Positions 8,508 to 16,003 of a stretch of DNA of 25,085 nucleotides are shown in pieces. The notes beneath the pieces are model-generated. The model had not been told where the DNA came from. It worked only from the letters and a program-made list of their open reading frames with translations, and did not search any database. Source of the DNA: RGIG3528 sp964653855 (GTDB lineage: Bacteria > Bacillota > Clostridia > Lachnospirales > Lachnospiraceae). The stretch covers positions 1 through 25,085 of the forward strand of contig CAZZFV010000031.1 of NCBI GenBank assembly GCA_964653855.1, given 5' to 3'. A program made the translations under genes and the position numbers. The first letter of the stretch is position 1, and each line of letters starts with the position of its first letter.

Positions 8508-9671
8508 ATGGGTTTTTTTGATTTTTTTAAGAGAAGAAAAAAGAAGAAGGAAAACGATGACGGCGTATTAAAGGAACTGGGCGAAAGCGCGATCTCAGAC
8601 AAAACCGTCCGCACGTCGTTTATAGAGAGCAATTGCGAAACGATAGTGTCCGCAAACAAGCAAATGTTCGATTCGAGAAAAGAATATGAGGTTGTGACAA
8701 GTTACTTATCGGACATTCAAAAGCTTGATATGGCAAAAAATGAGGAACGTGAAGAAATAAAAGACAGCGCAAACCGCATAATAAATTTAAACAACGAACG
8801 CCTCGCAATGCAGCATACTCCCGCAAAAATCACGATGGCGCAGCGCCTTGCGATTGCGAAGGACGAAGACAAAATCAATGACGAAATCAAAAAGCTTACG
8901 GAAAACGAGGAATATTTAAAGCTTATAAACAAGGATATGGCGCTCCTTACCGATGAGCGTGACAATCTGAAGAATTCGATCGAAAAAGATGCGGACAAAA
9001 CGGAATTCAACAAAAAGCTCTTGACTATGGCAACGGCTTTTTTGATTGTTGCGATTATTTTTTTGATATATGTGGGAAATGCGAGAAACATAGACATAAC
9101 GTATGTTTTTTCGGGGATAGTCGTTCTCGGTGCTCTTATGGGAGCGTATTTTCTTGTTTTTCACAAAAAAACGGTGGCGGAGCTTAAGGAAAACGAAAAA
9201 AAGCTTGAGAGAGCCGTTACACTCCTTAACAAAACAAAAATAAAGTGCGTGTTTGTAACGAATTTGCTCGATTACGATTACGAAAAATATCACATAAAGG
9301 ATGCGGCGGAGCTTAAATTTAATTTGGATGAATACGAACGCATCGTCGAAGAAGAGAAGCGTTTTAAGAAAGCGGAAGAACTTATCGATTTTTATAACGA
9401 GGATTTGAAGGCAAGGCTCAAAAAGTGCGGTGTCCTGGATACCGGCATCTGGGTGTATCAATGTAATGCGCTTGTCGATCCCGGTGAAATGGTTGAAGTC
9501 AGACACCGCTTAAATGTGCGAAGGCAAAAACTCAGACAGACGATAGACTATAACAATACCCAAAAGAAAAATGCGATCATGCAAATAAAAAATCTCACGG
9601 ATAAGCACCCGGAATACGCGGGAGAGGTAAAGATGATTGCGGACAGGTACGGGCTCGCAGACGGGATATGA
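8508..9671 (+). CDS. Two-TM coiled-coil membrane protein
   Basis: A 387-residue protein; AGGG at 8497-8500 overlaps the upstream stop, and ATG 8508 follows. It begins MGFFDFFKRR with a dense basic run, a common membrane-proximal start. Residues 60-165 are a long charged coiled coil. Two membrane helices follow at about 171-189 (LLTMATAFLIVAIIFLIYV) and 199-218 (YVFSGIVVLGALMGAYFLVF), joined by a short loop. A second coiled coil covers about 222-300, and a basic helical tail ends at 387. With two helices, both coiled coils face the same side, most simply the cytoplasm. It is the last gene of the operon and is the obvious candidate to tether the TPR and Hsp70-like proteins to the membrane. That role is inference. 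Confidence 0.75.
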   Translation: MGFFDFFKRRKKKKENDDGVLKELGESAISDKTVRTSFIESNCETIVSANKQMFDSRKEYEVVTSYLSDIQKLDMAKNEEREEIKDSANRIINLNNERLAMQHTPAKITMAQRLAIAKDEDKINDEIKKLTENEEYLKLINKDMALLTDERDNLKNSIEKDADKTEFNKKLLTMATAFLIVAIIFLIYVGNARNIDITYVFSGIVVLGALMGAYFLVFHKKTVAELKENEKKLERAVTLLNKTKIKCVFVTNLLDYDYEKYHIKDAAELKFNLDEYERIVEEEKRFKKAEELIDFYNEDLKARLKKCGVLDTGIWVYQCNALVDPGEMVEVRHRLNVRRQKLRQTIDYNNTQKKNAIMQIKNLTDKHPEYAGEVKMIADRYGLADGI

Positions 9672-9679
9672 GATTAAAA

Positions 9680-9708
9680 TTGACATTTGAGCTATACGGG
9701 AATATAAT
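9680..9708 (+). promoter_or_regulatory. Perfect consensus promoter TTGACA-17-TATAAT
   Basis: TTGACA at 9680-9685 and TATAAT at 9703-9708 are both exact consensus with a 17-base spacer, starting 9 bases after the coiled-coil gene ends. The transcript would start near 9715 and lead to the ATPase gene at 9810 through a leader of about 95 bases that holds repeats and a terminator-like hairpin. Confidence 0.75.
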
Positions 9709-9733
9709 CATACTCGTAGGATAGTATCTTGTG

Positions 9734-9776
9734 AGATAGTAAATCATAAGATAGCAAATCAAGAGACGGTAAATCA
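9734..9776 (+). repeat. Three direct 15-base-period repeats in the ATPase leader
   Basis: AGATAGTAAATCA (9734), AGATAGCAAATCA (9749) and AGACGGTAAATCA (9764) start exactly 15 bases apart. A degenerate fourth copy, GGATAGTATCTT, begins at 9719 in the same register. The array lies just downstream of the consensus promoter, so it could be a regulator-binding array or an RNA element. The period is a multiple of 3, but no start codon or open peptide frame accompanies it. Confidence 0.65.
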
Positions 9777-9795
9777 GTGAGCTGCTGATTTTTTT
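9771..9795 (+). terminator. Terminator or attenuator hairpin before the ATPase gene
   Basis: AAATCAG (9771-9777) pairs with CTGATTT (9785-9791) around a 7-base loop, and the T run continues to 9795. It would end the upstream operon. Since the consensus promoter lies upstream of it, it would also act on the ATPase leader transcript. The 5' arm is the end of the third 15-base repeat, so pairing of that repeat elsewhere could modulate it. Confidence 0.55.
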
Positions 9796-9809
9796 CTTTA
9801 GAGGATGAT

Positions 9810-11201
9810 ATGTTTTATTGCAGAAATGAAGAATTGCGCAAATTGAATAAGCGATATGATGACGGTGCCTTTGAATGTATTGTTATATACGGTAGACGGA
9901 GAGTCGGCAAAACTTCGATTATAAATGAATTTTGCAAAGACAAGCCCACAATATTTTTTTCCGCTTTGCTTGAGGGGACGGCAAAAGACAATTTAAAGAC
10001 ATTGTCCGGAGCAATTTATGATTATAAAGAGTCCGGCGCCGCAAAAGCGCCTGAGTATGATTCTTTTGACAGCGCTTTGGACGAAATCACCGGCTTGGCA
10101 AAAAAAGATCGTATTGTGTTTGTTATTGACGAGTATCCTTATTTGGCAAAGGCATATCCTTCGATTTCATCAAGATTGCAGTATTTGATCGATCATAAAT
10201 GGAATAACACCAAGCTTTTTTTGATTTTATGCGGTTCGTCCATGAGTTTTATGGAAAATCAGGTGCTTGGATATCAAAGTCCGCTTTACGGAAGAAGAAC
10301 CGGGCAATTTAAAATCGAGCCGCTGGATTATAAAGAAACAGCGGTATTTAATCCGGAACTTGACAATGCAACCAATGCGTTTGTGTATGGGGTGACCGGA
10401 GGGATTCCTCATTATATTAATAAGTTGAACATTCGGGGGAATTTTGATGATGCCTTAAAGGAAAATTTTTTCGACAGGTCGGCATATTTGTTTGAAGAAC
10501 CCGCAAACTTGTTAAAACAGGAGTTACGGGAACCTGCGGTGTATAATTCCGTAATTACGGCAATTGCGGAAGGCGCCTCACGTATGAATGAAATTTGTAC
10601 GAAAACGGGAATTGAAAGCGGACCGTGCGCAAAATATTTAAGTGTGCTTATAGGTCTTGGGATTATAGAGAAAGAAAAACCCATGACGGAGAAAGCCGGC
10701 AAAAAAACGATATACGGTATAAAGGATCCTTTTTTCGGATTTTGGTATCGTTTTGTTCCGAACAATATGATATCGATTGTGTCGGGAAAAATCGATAAAA
10801 TATATGACAGGGCAATTCGCGCAAATTTGAATGATTATATGGGATTGATTTTTGAAAAAATGTGCCGAGATTATTTGTTGAAATATGCGGATGAAGAGGG
10901 ATTTAATTTAGTAAACATAGGACAGTGGTGGGGTACGGATCCCAAAGAAAAAAAACAGGTTCAGATAGATCTGGTCGGAAGTACCGAAAATAAAAATGAG
11001 TATTTGATCGGCTCATGCAAATTCAGAAATGAAGCGATCGGTATTGATGAATTAAATCTCTTGAAAAAATATGCGGCTGCATTTGGAAAAGGCACGATAT
11101 ATCATTATTTCATCTTTTCAAAAGGTGGATTTACCGAAAGTCTCAAAGAATTAAGCATTAAGGGAGAGGTGAAACTCGTTTCGTTGGATGAGATGTATTA
11201 A
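9810..11201 (+). CDS. ATPase_2/DUF234-type AAA ATPase
   Basis: A 463-residue protein; AGAGGA at 9800-9805 precedes ATG 9810. It has the full layout of the ATPase_2 (archaeal-type STAND) family with a C-terminal DUF234 region. The Walker A is GRRRVGKTS (28-36), Walker B is IVFVIDEYPYL (102-112) and the sensor segment is LFLILCGSSMSFM (136-148), followed by the typical QSPLYGRRTG. A winged-helix-like region lies at about 240-300, then DPFFGFWYRF (306-315). The end has a PD-(D/E)xK-like pattern: E349, D387 in QIDLVG and K404 in GSCKF. In the usual GECK motif the acidic residue is present; here it is Ser402, so nuclease activity is doubtful. Members are widespread, often near mobile or defence genes, and their role is unsettled. 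It carries its own consensus promoter and sits in an accessory-looking block. Confidence 0.85.
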   Translation: MFYCRNEELRKLNKRYDDGAFECIVIYGRRRVGKTSIINEFCKDKPTIFFSALLEGTAKDNLKTLSGAIYDYKESGAAKAPEYDSFDSALDEITGLAKKDRIVFVIDEYPYLAKAYPSISSRLQYLIDHKWNNTKLFLILCGSSMSFMENQVLGYQSPLYGRRTGQFKIEPLDYKETAVFNPELDNATNAFVYGVTGGIPHYINKLNIRGNFDDALKENFFDRSAYLFEEPANLLKQELREPAVYNSVITAIAEGASRMNEICTKTGIESGPCAKYLSVLIGLGIIEKEKPMTEKAGKKTIYGIKDPFFGFWYRFVPNNMISIVSGKIDKIYDRAIRANLNDYMGLIFEKMCRDYLLKYADEEGFNLVNIGQWWGTDPKEKKQVQIDLVGSTENKNEYLIGSCKFRNEAIGIDELNLLKKYAAAFGKGTIYHYFIFSKGGFTESLKELSIKGEVKLVSLDEMY

Positions 11202-11212
11202 AAATTAATTAG

Positions 11213-11350
11213 GACAACGAATTTATTATAAAAGATGATTTCAGTAACGGATTTACGGAAAGTTTTACGGTATATGTAACCGAAAACGGAGGGAGATACA
11301 GCGGAAATAGGGCGGAATTTGCGGTTACTTATAAATTAAAACCGCGATAA
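11213..11350 (+). pseudogene. 45-codon gene remnant (no start codon)
   Basis: Directly after a TAG at 11210-11212 a frame of 45 codons runs to TAA 11348-11350. It reads like the C-terminal end of a real protein, with alternating beta-strand patterns: DDFSNGFTESFTVYVTENGG and then AEFAVTYKLKPR. There is no ATG, GTG or TTG in frame and no ribosome site. It begins 11 bases after the ATPase stop, as if the rest of the gene was removed when the ATPase arrived or by a deletion. I do not recognise the family. Chance open sequence is possible, but the composition looks coding. Confidence 0.45.
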
Positions 11351-11409
11351 AAAAATAGGAATATGAAAAAAACAATTATAAGTTCCGGAAAATAAAAACG
11401 AAAAAGCCG

Positions 11410-11438
11410 TTGATAATTTCCAAAATGAACTGTAAAAT
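11410..11438 (+). promoter_or_regulatory. Candidate promoter TTGATA-17-TAAAAT for the ATPase/TOPRIM-like pair
   Basis: TTGATA at 11410-11415 and TAAAAT at 11433-11438 are separated by 17 bases, about 50 bases before the ATG at 11491. The rest of the 11351-11490 spacer is A-rich and shows nothing else I can support. Confidence 0.45.
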
Positions 11439-11490
11439 AAGAAAAAAGGAAAATAAAAACGGGAAAAGCGTTTTTAAAAGGAGAAAACAA

Positions 11491-12642
11491 ATGAAAATAC
11501 TTCGTATTACGGCACAGGGACTTCCTCTTTTTAAAGAAAATTTGGATATTTGTTTTTACACGGAACAGAGGGTGAGAGAAGAAGACAAAGATAATTTGTA
11601 TAACTTTGCCGATAATTATTATCTTCATTCCGCATGCGCTTTTATAGGAATTAATGCGGCCGGTAAAACTTCTGTTTTGAAGGTTATAGGTTTGGCTCTC
11701 AATATAATAAAAAATGAACCGATTAATCATACGGAGGATAAAAGCATCCTTGGCGGAACCGAAAAAGCAGTGATTTGTACTTGTTTTATCGATAAGCAAA
11801 AGCATATTTGCCGTTTGGAAACGGTAATTACGTCAAATAAAACAAAGACAGGTGAATATGAGTATTCGATTCTTTCGGAAAAACTATGGGAAAAACCGAT
11901 TTCGGCAGTAAAGTCAAAAAAATATTTGACTGATTTTTCGGGGATGGAACCTGTGTCAATACGAAACAACGATGAAGCATATCTTTCAAACGATGTGAGT
12001 TTTATTATTGCGCGTAACAAAAAAACAAATGAAACACTTGAGGTGTTCAGCTTACTTACGTATACAAATATTAATGTATTGCCTGTAACTCAGGATATTT
12101 CGCTTGATGTGATTACCTTTCTTGACCCGACAATTGAAAAATTATACTTTGAACAAGACGAAAAGAAGGCATTGATACATCTTAAATTTAGGGACGAGGA
12201 TGAAATCATTTTAAACAGTGCGGAAGGATTGGAACAATATTTGTCATCGGGGACCATCAAAGGAATTGTAACTTTTTCGATGGCAAAGGAGACGCTTCAA
12301 TCGGGCGGGTATTTTCTTGTCGATGAAATTGAAAATCATTTCAATAAAGAAATTGTGACAACTTTAATGCGTTTTTTTATGGACAGCCGTTTTAATAAAA
12401 AGGGTGCTGTTTTGCTTTTTACAACTCATTATCCGGAATTGTTGGATGAATATGACAGAAATGACGGAATCAATATAGTGAGAAATCGTAACGGAATTAC
12501 GGTAGAAAACTTAAGCCGAATTTTAAAACGAAACGATATAAAGAAGAGTGATGCATATCAAAGCGGATATTTGGAAGGAACTACACCTGCATATGAGGCA
12601 TATATACGGCTGAAAAAAAAGTTGGCTGCTTCGATTGATTAA
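11491..12642 (+). CDS. ABC/OLD-type AAA ATPase of a two-gene candidate defence module
   Basis: A 383-residue protein. I chose ATG 11491 because AAAGGAG at 11477-11483 is ideally spaced; the in-frame extension back to 11410 is Lys-rich and non-conserved-looking. ABC-ATPase motifs are complete: Walker A GINAAGKT (53-60), a signature-like LSSGT (251-255), Walker B GYFLVDEIENHF (273-284) with its catalytic Glu, and the H-loop TTHYPELLDE (His313). There is no long coiled coil between them, as in AAA_15/AAA_21-like ATPases of OLD, RloA, AriA and related antiphage systems. The protein carries no nuclease domain itself. The following gene, 15 bases downstream, encodes a small TOPRIM-like protein that could be its effector. 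A defence role is inferred from architecture, not shown. Confidence 0.8.
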   Translation: MKILRITAQGLPLFKENLDICFYTEQRVREEDKDNLYNFADNYYLHSACAFIGINAAGKTSVLKVIGLALNIIKNEPINHTEDKSILGGTEKAVICTCFIDKQKHICRLETVITSNKTKTGEYEYSILSEKLWEKPISAVKSKKYLTDFSGMEPVSIRNNDEAYLSNDVSFIIARNKKTNETLEVFSLLTYTNINVLPVTQDISLDVITFLDPTIEKLYFEQDEKKALIHLKFRDEDEIILNSAEGLEQYLSSGTIKGIVTFSMAKETLQSGGYFLVDEIENHFNKEIVTTLMRFFMDSRFNKKGAVLLFTTHYPELLDEYDRNDGINIVRNRNGITVENLSRILKRNDIKKSDAYQSGYLEGTTPAYEAYIRLKKKLAASID

Positions 12643-12657
12643 AGAGGAGCGAAAAAC

Positions 12658-13185
12658 ATGAAACTTGCAAAATACAAAGCGTGTATATGTGAAGGCTCGG
12701 CGGAAGCTGCAATCATTGATATTTTGGTTGATAACGGATTATTGATTTTTGACAGAAAAGAAATGATTGATGAAACGGTAATCAGATGCAGAAATGCAAA
12801 AAAATTTGAGGAAAGATATTTGCGCAAAGGTTTTTCGGATAAAATTTCGATTATACGAATTTTGGATTCAAGACGCGAGGATTTTAAACTCGATAAGGCT
12901 TATGAAAACAAAATTGACGTTATTAACGTAATTACCGCGCCGGAGATAGAAATGCTTATAATTCATAATGAAAGAGCATATAGTGATTTTAAACGTTCCG
13001 GAAAGAAACCGAGTGAATTTTGTAAAGCTGATTTACATATGCATGATGTAAAATCATACGATTTTGTTAAGAATTATTTTTCGAATCCGACAAAGCTTGT
13101 GAAAGCAATAAAGGAGTATAGGAGAACGGCGAATATTCCGAAAGGGGAATACAGCTTGGCGGACTTATTGAACCCCGATATTTGA
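12658..13185 (+). CDS. Small TOPRIM-like protein partnered with the upstream ATPase
   Basis: A 175-residue protein; GGAG at 12646-12649 precedes ATG 12658. Residues 8-16 (ACICEGSAE) give the E-G motif of a TOPRIM fold at the end of a first beta strand. Residues 63-72 (ISIIRILDSR) end a second strand with Asp70, where TOPRIM proteins have DxD; here the second Asp is replaced (D-S-R). Residues 94-100 (APEIEML) resemble the later acidic motif of OLD/DUF4435-type proteins. The size is smaller than AriB or RloB as I know them, so I do not assign either name. With the ATPase it would form a two-component system in which ATP sensing controls a nuclease-like effector. The fold call is moderate; activity is uncertain because a metal ligand seems changed. 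Confidence 0.6.
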   Translation: MKLAKYKACICEGSAEAAIIDILVDNGLLIFDRKEMIDETVIRCRNAKKFEERYLRKGFSDKISIIRILDSRREDFKLDKAYENKIDVINVITAPEIEMLIIHNERAYSDFKRSGKKPSEFCKADLHMHDVKSYDFVKNYFSNPTKLVKAIKEYRRTANIPKGEYSLADLLNPDI

Positions 13186-13199
13186 TGAACCCATACGGG

Positions 13200-13228
13200 T
13201 TGACGATTTGAGTGTGTTTTGTTAAAAT
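13200..13228 (+). promoter_or_regulatory. valS promoter TTGACG-17-TAAAAT with extended -10
   Basis: TTGACG at 13200-13205 and TAAAAT at 13223-13228 are 17 bases apart, and TGT directly before the -10 supplies the extended -10 TGn. The predicted leader before ATG 13266 is only about 30 bases, too short for a T-box riboswitch. The -35 overlaps the 3' arm of a small palindrome (AACCC-ATAC-GGGTT, 13188-13201). Confidence 0.6.
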
Positions 13229-13265
13229 AAATTTTTTAGAAACTCGGAAAGGATTTTATAAAAAA

Positions 13266-15974
13266 ATGAACAAGGAACTTGAGAAAAATTATGATCCCAA
13301 ACAGATAGAGGATCGTTTGTACAAAAAGTGGATTGACAATAAATATTTTCATGCCGAGCCCGACCCAAAGAAGAAACCTTTCACAATCGTTATTCCGCCG
13401 CCGAACATCACGGGGCAGCTTCATATGGGACATGCGCTCGACAATACCATGCAGGACATTTTGATCCGTTACAAGAGAATGCAGGGCTACAATGCGCTTT
13501 GGCAGCCGGGAACCGACCACGCATCGATCGCAACGGAAGTAAAAATAATAGAAACACTCAAAAAAGAAGGCATAGATAAGCGCGATTTGGGGCGCGAAGG
13601 CTTTTTGAAGCGTGCGTGGGAATGGAAAGAGCAATACGGCGGACGCATCGTTGCGCAGCTTAAAAAACTCGGTTCTTCGTGCGACTGGGACAGAGAGCGT
13701 TTTACGATGGATGCGGGATGCAACAGGGCGGTTGAAGAAGTTTTTGTAAATATGTACAACAAGGGACTTATTTATAAGGGTTCGAGAATCGTAAACTGGT
13801 GCCCCGTTTGCAAAACATCGATTTCGGATGCCGAAGTTGAATATGAAGACCAGCAGGGTCATTTTTGGCATATAAAGTATCCGCTCATCGAAGACGACGG
13901 AACGATAAGCAAAACAAGATTTTTGGAGTTTGCGACAACACGTCCCGAGACCATGCTCGGAGATACCGCCGTTGCGGTAAATCCCGATGACGAGCGCTAC
14001 AAGGATCTTGTGGGCAAAGAAGTATGGCTTCCTTTTGTCGACAGAAAGATTCCGATTATTGCGGACGCTTACGTTGAATCAGATTTCGGAACGGGCGTCG
14101 TAAAGATTACGCCGGCTCACGATCCCAACGACTTTGAAGTGGGACGCCGCCACAATCTTCCCGAAATCAACATCATGAACGACGATGCGACAATCAACGA
14201 AAACGGCGGAAAGTTTGCGGGACTTGACAGATACGAAGCACGTAAACGGATCGTCAAGGAACTTGACGAAATGGGACTCCTTGTGAGAATCGAAGACTAT
14301 TCCCACAACGTAGGCACGCACGACAGATGTAAGACAACCGTAGAACCGTTAATCAAGAAGCAATGGTTCGTAAAGATGGACGAGCTTATCCGCCCCGCCG
14401 TCGACGCGGTTAAGAACGGTGAAATAAAGCTTATTCCAGAAAGACTCGAAAAGACTTATTTCAACTGGACGGACAACATAAAAGACTGGTGCATTTCGCG
14501 TCAGCTTTGGTGGGGACACAGAATTCCGGCATATTATTGTGCGGATTGCGGCGAAATCACGGTTGAAAAGAGTTCCGTTACGGAACACAAGTGTAAAAAG
14601 TGCGGTGGCACAAATTTGACACAGGATCCTGATACACTCGATACGTGGTTTTCGTCGGCACTTTGGCCTTTTTCGACACTCGGCTGGCCGGACGAAACGG
14701 AGGATTTGAAATATTTCTATCCGACAGACGTTCTTGTTACGGGATACGATATCATTTTCTTCTGGGTAATCAGAATGATTTTCTCGGGCTACGAAAATAT
14801 GCACGAGAAGCCGTTTAAGACGGTTCTTTTCCACGGACTTGTACGTGACTCGCAAGGCAGAAAGATGAGTAAATCCCTCGGAAACGGCATCGATCCGCTT
14901 GACGTAATAGACAAGTACGGTGCAGACGCGCTCAGATTTACTCTTATCACGGGTAACGCACCCGGAAACGACATGCGTTTCTATTGGGAAAGAGTGGAAG
15001 CAAGCAGAAACTTCGCAAACAAGGTTTGGAACGCTTCACGTTTCATCATGATGAACATGAAACAGATGGAAGAAGCGGGACTTGATTATAAGTGTAAGGA
15101 TATCGATATCGATACGCTTGAAGATGCGGACGCATGGATTTTGTCAAAGCTCAACACCTGCATAAAAGAGGTTACGCAGAACCTTGATTCGTTTGAACTC
15201 GGAATTGCCGCTCAAAAGGTACGTGATTTTATCTGGGACGATTTTTGCGACTGGTATATCGAAATGGTTAAGCCGCGCCTTTACGGAAACGACGATTCCT
15301 CAAAGGTTTCCGCAATGTGGACGCTTCGTCACGTGCTCACGGATGCGTTAAAGCTTCTTCACCCTTATATGCCTTTTGTTACGGAAGAAATTTTCTGTAC
15401 GTTAAAGGAAAGCGAAGGCGTGCTTTCCGAAAACGAATCGATCATGATTTCCGAGTGGCCTGTATACAACGAGAAGTTCGAATTTAAGGCACAGGTTGTG
15501 TCCGTTGACACAATAAAGGATGCCGTTAAGGCAATTCGTGACGTAAGAACGAAGATGAACGTTCCGCCGAGCCGCAAAGCTCTTGTATATGTTGTTTCAA
15601 AGGACAAAGAGGTTCAAAACATATTTGAATCGAGTAAGAATTTCTTTGCGACGCTTGCATCGGCATCAAGCGTAATTATTCGGGAAGATAAGAGAGGGAT
15701 TGAACCCGACGCCGTTACGGCCGCTCTTCCGAACGCCGAAATATATATTCCTTTTAAGGAACTTGTGGATATCGAAAAGGAACTTGTACGACTTTCCGCC
15801 GAAAAGGAACGCCTTACGAAGGAAATCGAGCGCGGTAAGAATATGCTCGCAAATCCGAATTTTGTAAGCAAGGCGCCCGAAAAGAAGATCACGGAAGAAA
15901 AGAACAAGCTTGCAAATTACGAGAGCATGATGGAAAAAGTTTGCGACAGAATAAAGACGCTCTCAAAAAATTAA
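13266..15974 (+). CDS. valS: Valine-tRNA ligase (ValRS)
   Basis: A 902-residue class I aminoacyl-tRNA synthetase that charges tRNA-Val with valine. ATG 13266 is chosen over an upstream in-frame ATG at 13212, which lies inside the promoter; AGGA is at 13251-13254. The HIGH motif is HMGH (residues 53-56) within PPPNITGQLHMGHALDN, and the KMSKS motif is exact at 533-537 (GRKMSKSLGNGIDP). The editing domain carries ATTRPETMLGDTAVAVNP, which clears mischarged Thr-tRNA. Cys pairs CPVC and CADC...CKKC suggest zinc knuckles. The last 65 residues form the ValRS-specific tRNA-binding coiled coil (VRLSAEKERLTKEIERGKN). Length and motifs are normal. It leads a probable operon with envelope genes. Confidence 0.97.
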   Translation: MNKELEKNYDPKQIEDRLYKKWIDNKYFHAEPDPKKKPFTIVIPPPNITGQLHMGHALDNTMQDILIRYKRMQGYNALWQPGTDHASIATEVKIIETLKKEGIDKRDLGREGFLKRAWEWKEQYGGRIVAQLKKLGSSCDWDRERFTMDAGCNRAVEEVFVNMYNKGLIYKGSRIVNWCPVCKTSISDAEVEYEDQQGHFWHIKYPLIEDDGTISKTRFLEFATTRPETMLGDTAVAVNPDDERYKDLVGKEVWLPFVDRKIPIIADAYVESDFGTGVVKITPAHDPNDFEVGRRHNLPEINIMNDDATINENGGKFAGLDRYEARKRIVKELDEMGLLVRIEDYSHNVGTHDRCKTTVEPLIKKQWFVKMDELIRPAVDAVKNGEIKLIPERLEKTYFNWTDNIKDWCISRQLWWGHRIPAYYCADCGEITVEKSSVTEHKCKKCGGTNLTQDPDTLDTWFSSALWPFSTLGWPDETEDLKYFYPTDVLVTGYDIIFFWVIRMIFSGYENMHEKPFKTVLFHGLVRDSQGRKMSKSLGNGIDPLDVIDKYGADALRFTLITGNAPGNDMRFYWERVEASRNFANKVWNASRFIMMNMKQMEEAGLDYKCKDIDIDTLEDADAWILSKLNTCIKEVTQNLDSFELGIAAQKVRDFIWDDFCDWYIEMVKPRLYGNDDSSKVSAMWTLRHVLTDALKLLHPYMPFVTEEIFCTLKESEGVLSENESIMISEWPVYNEKFEFKAQVVSVDTIKDAVKAIRDVRTKMNVPPSRKALVYVVSKDKEVQNIFESSKNFFATLASASSVIIREDKRGIEPDAVTAALPNAEIYIPFKELVDIEKELVRLSAEKERLTKEIERGKNMLANPNFVSKAPEKKITEEKNKLANYESMMEKVCDRIKTLSKN

Positions 15975-16003
15975 AATTTTAAGACTTTATCCCGGAGGGC
16001 AAA

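Noticed and set aside
11410..11490. N-terminal extension of the ABC-type ATPase.
   Set aside because: The extension is Lys-rich, overlaps the predicted promoter, and ATG 11491 has an ideal AAAGGAG.
11491..13185. Assigning the pair to PARIS or RloA-RloB by name.
   Set aside because: The small protein is shorter than AriB or RloB as I know them and lacks a full DxD, so only an architectural resemblance is claimed.
9672..13199. G+C drop as proof of horizontal transfer.
   Set aside because: Hand counts of 60-base samples gave 18 and 20 G+C here against 23 in valS and 29 in parE, but the DUF5717-like gene gave 21, so the contrast is not decisive.
13188..13201. Palindrome AACCC-ATAC-GGGTT as a terminator for the TOPRIM-like gene.
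   Set aside because: The stem is only 5 bp with no T run; it overlaps the -35 of valS and may be an operator or chance.
13186..13265. T-box riboswitch controlling valS.
   Set aside because: The leader from the predicted start is only about 30 bases, and no AGGGTGG-type T-box sequence is visible.
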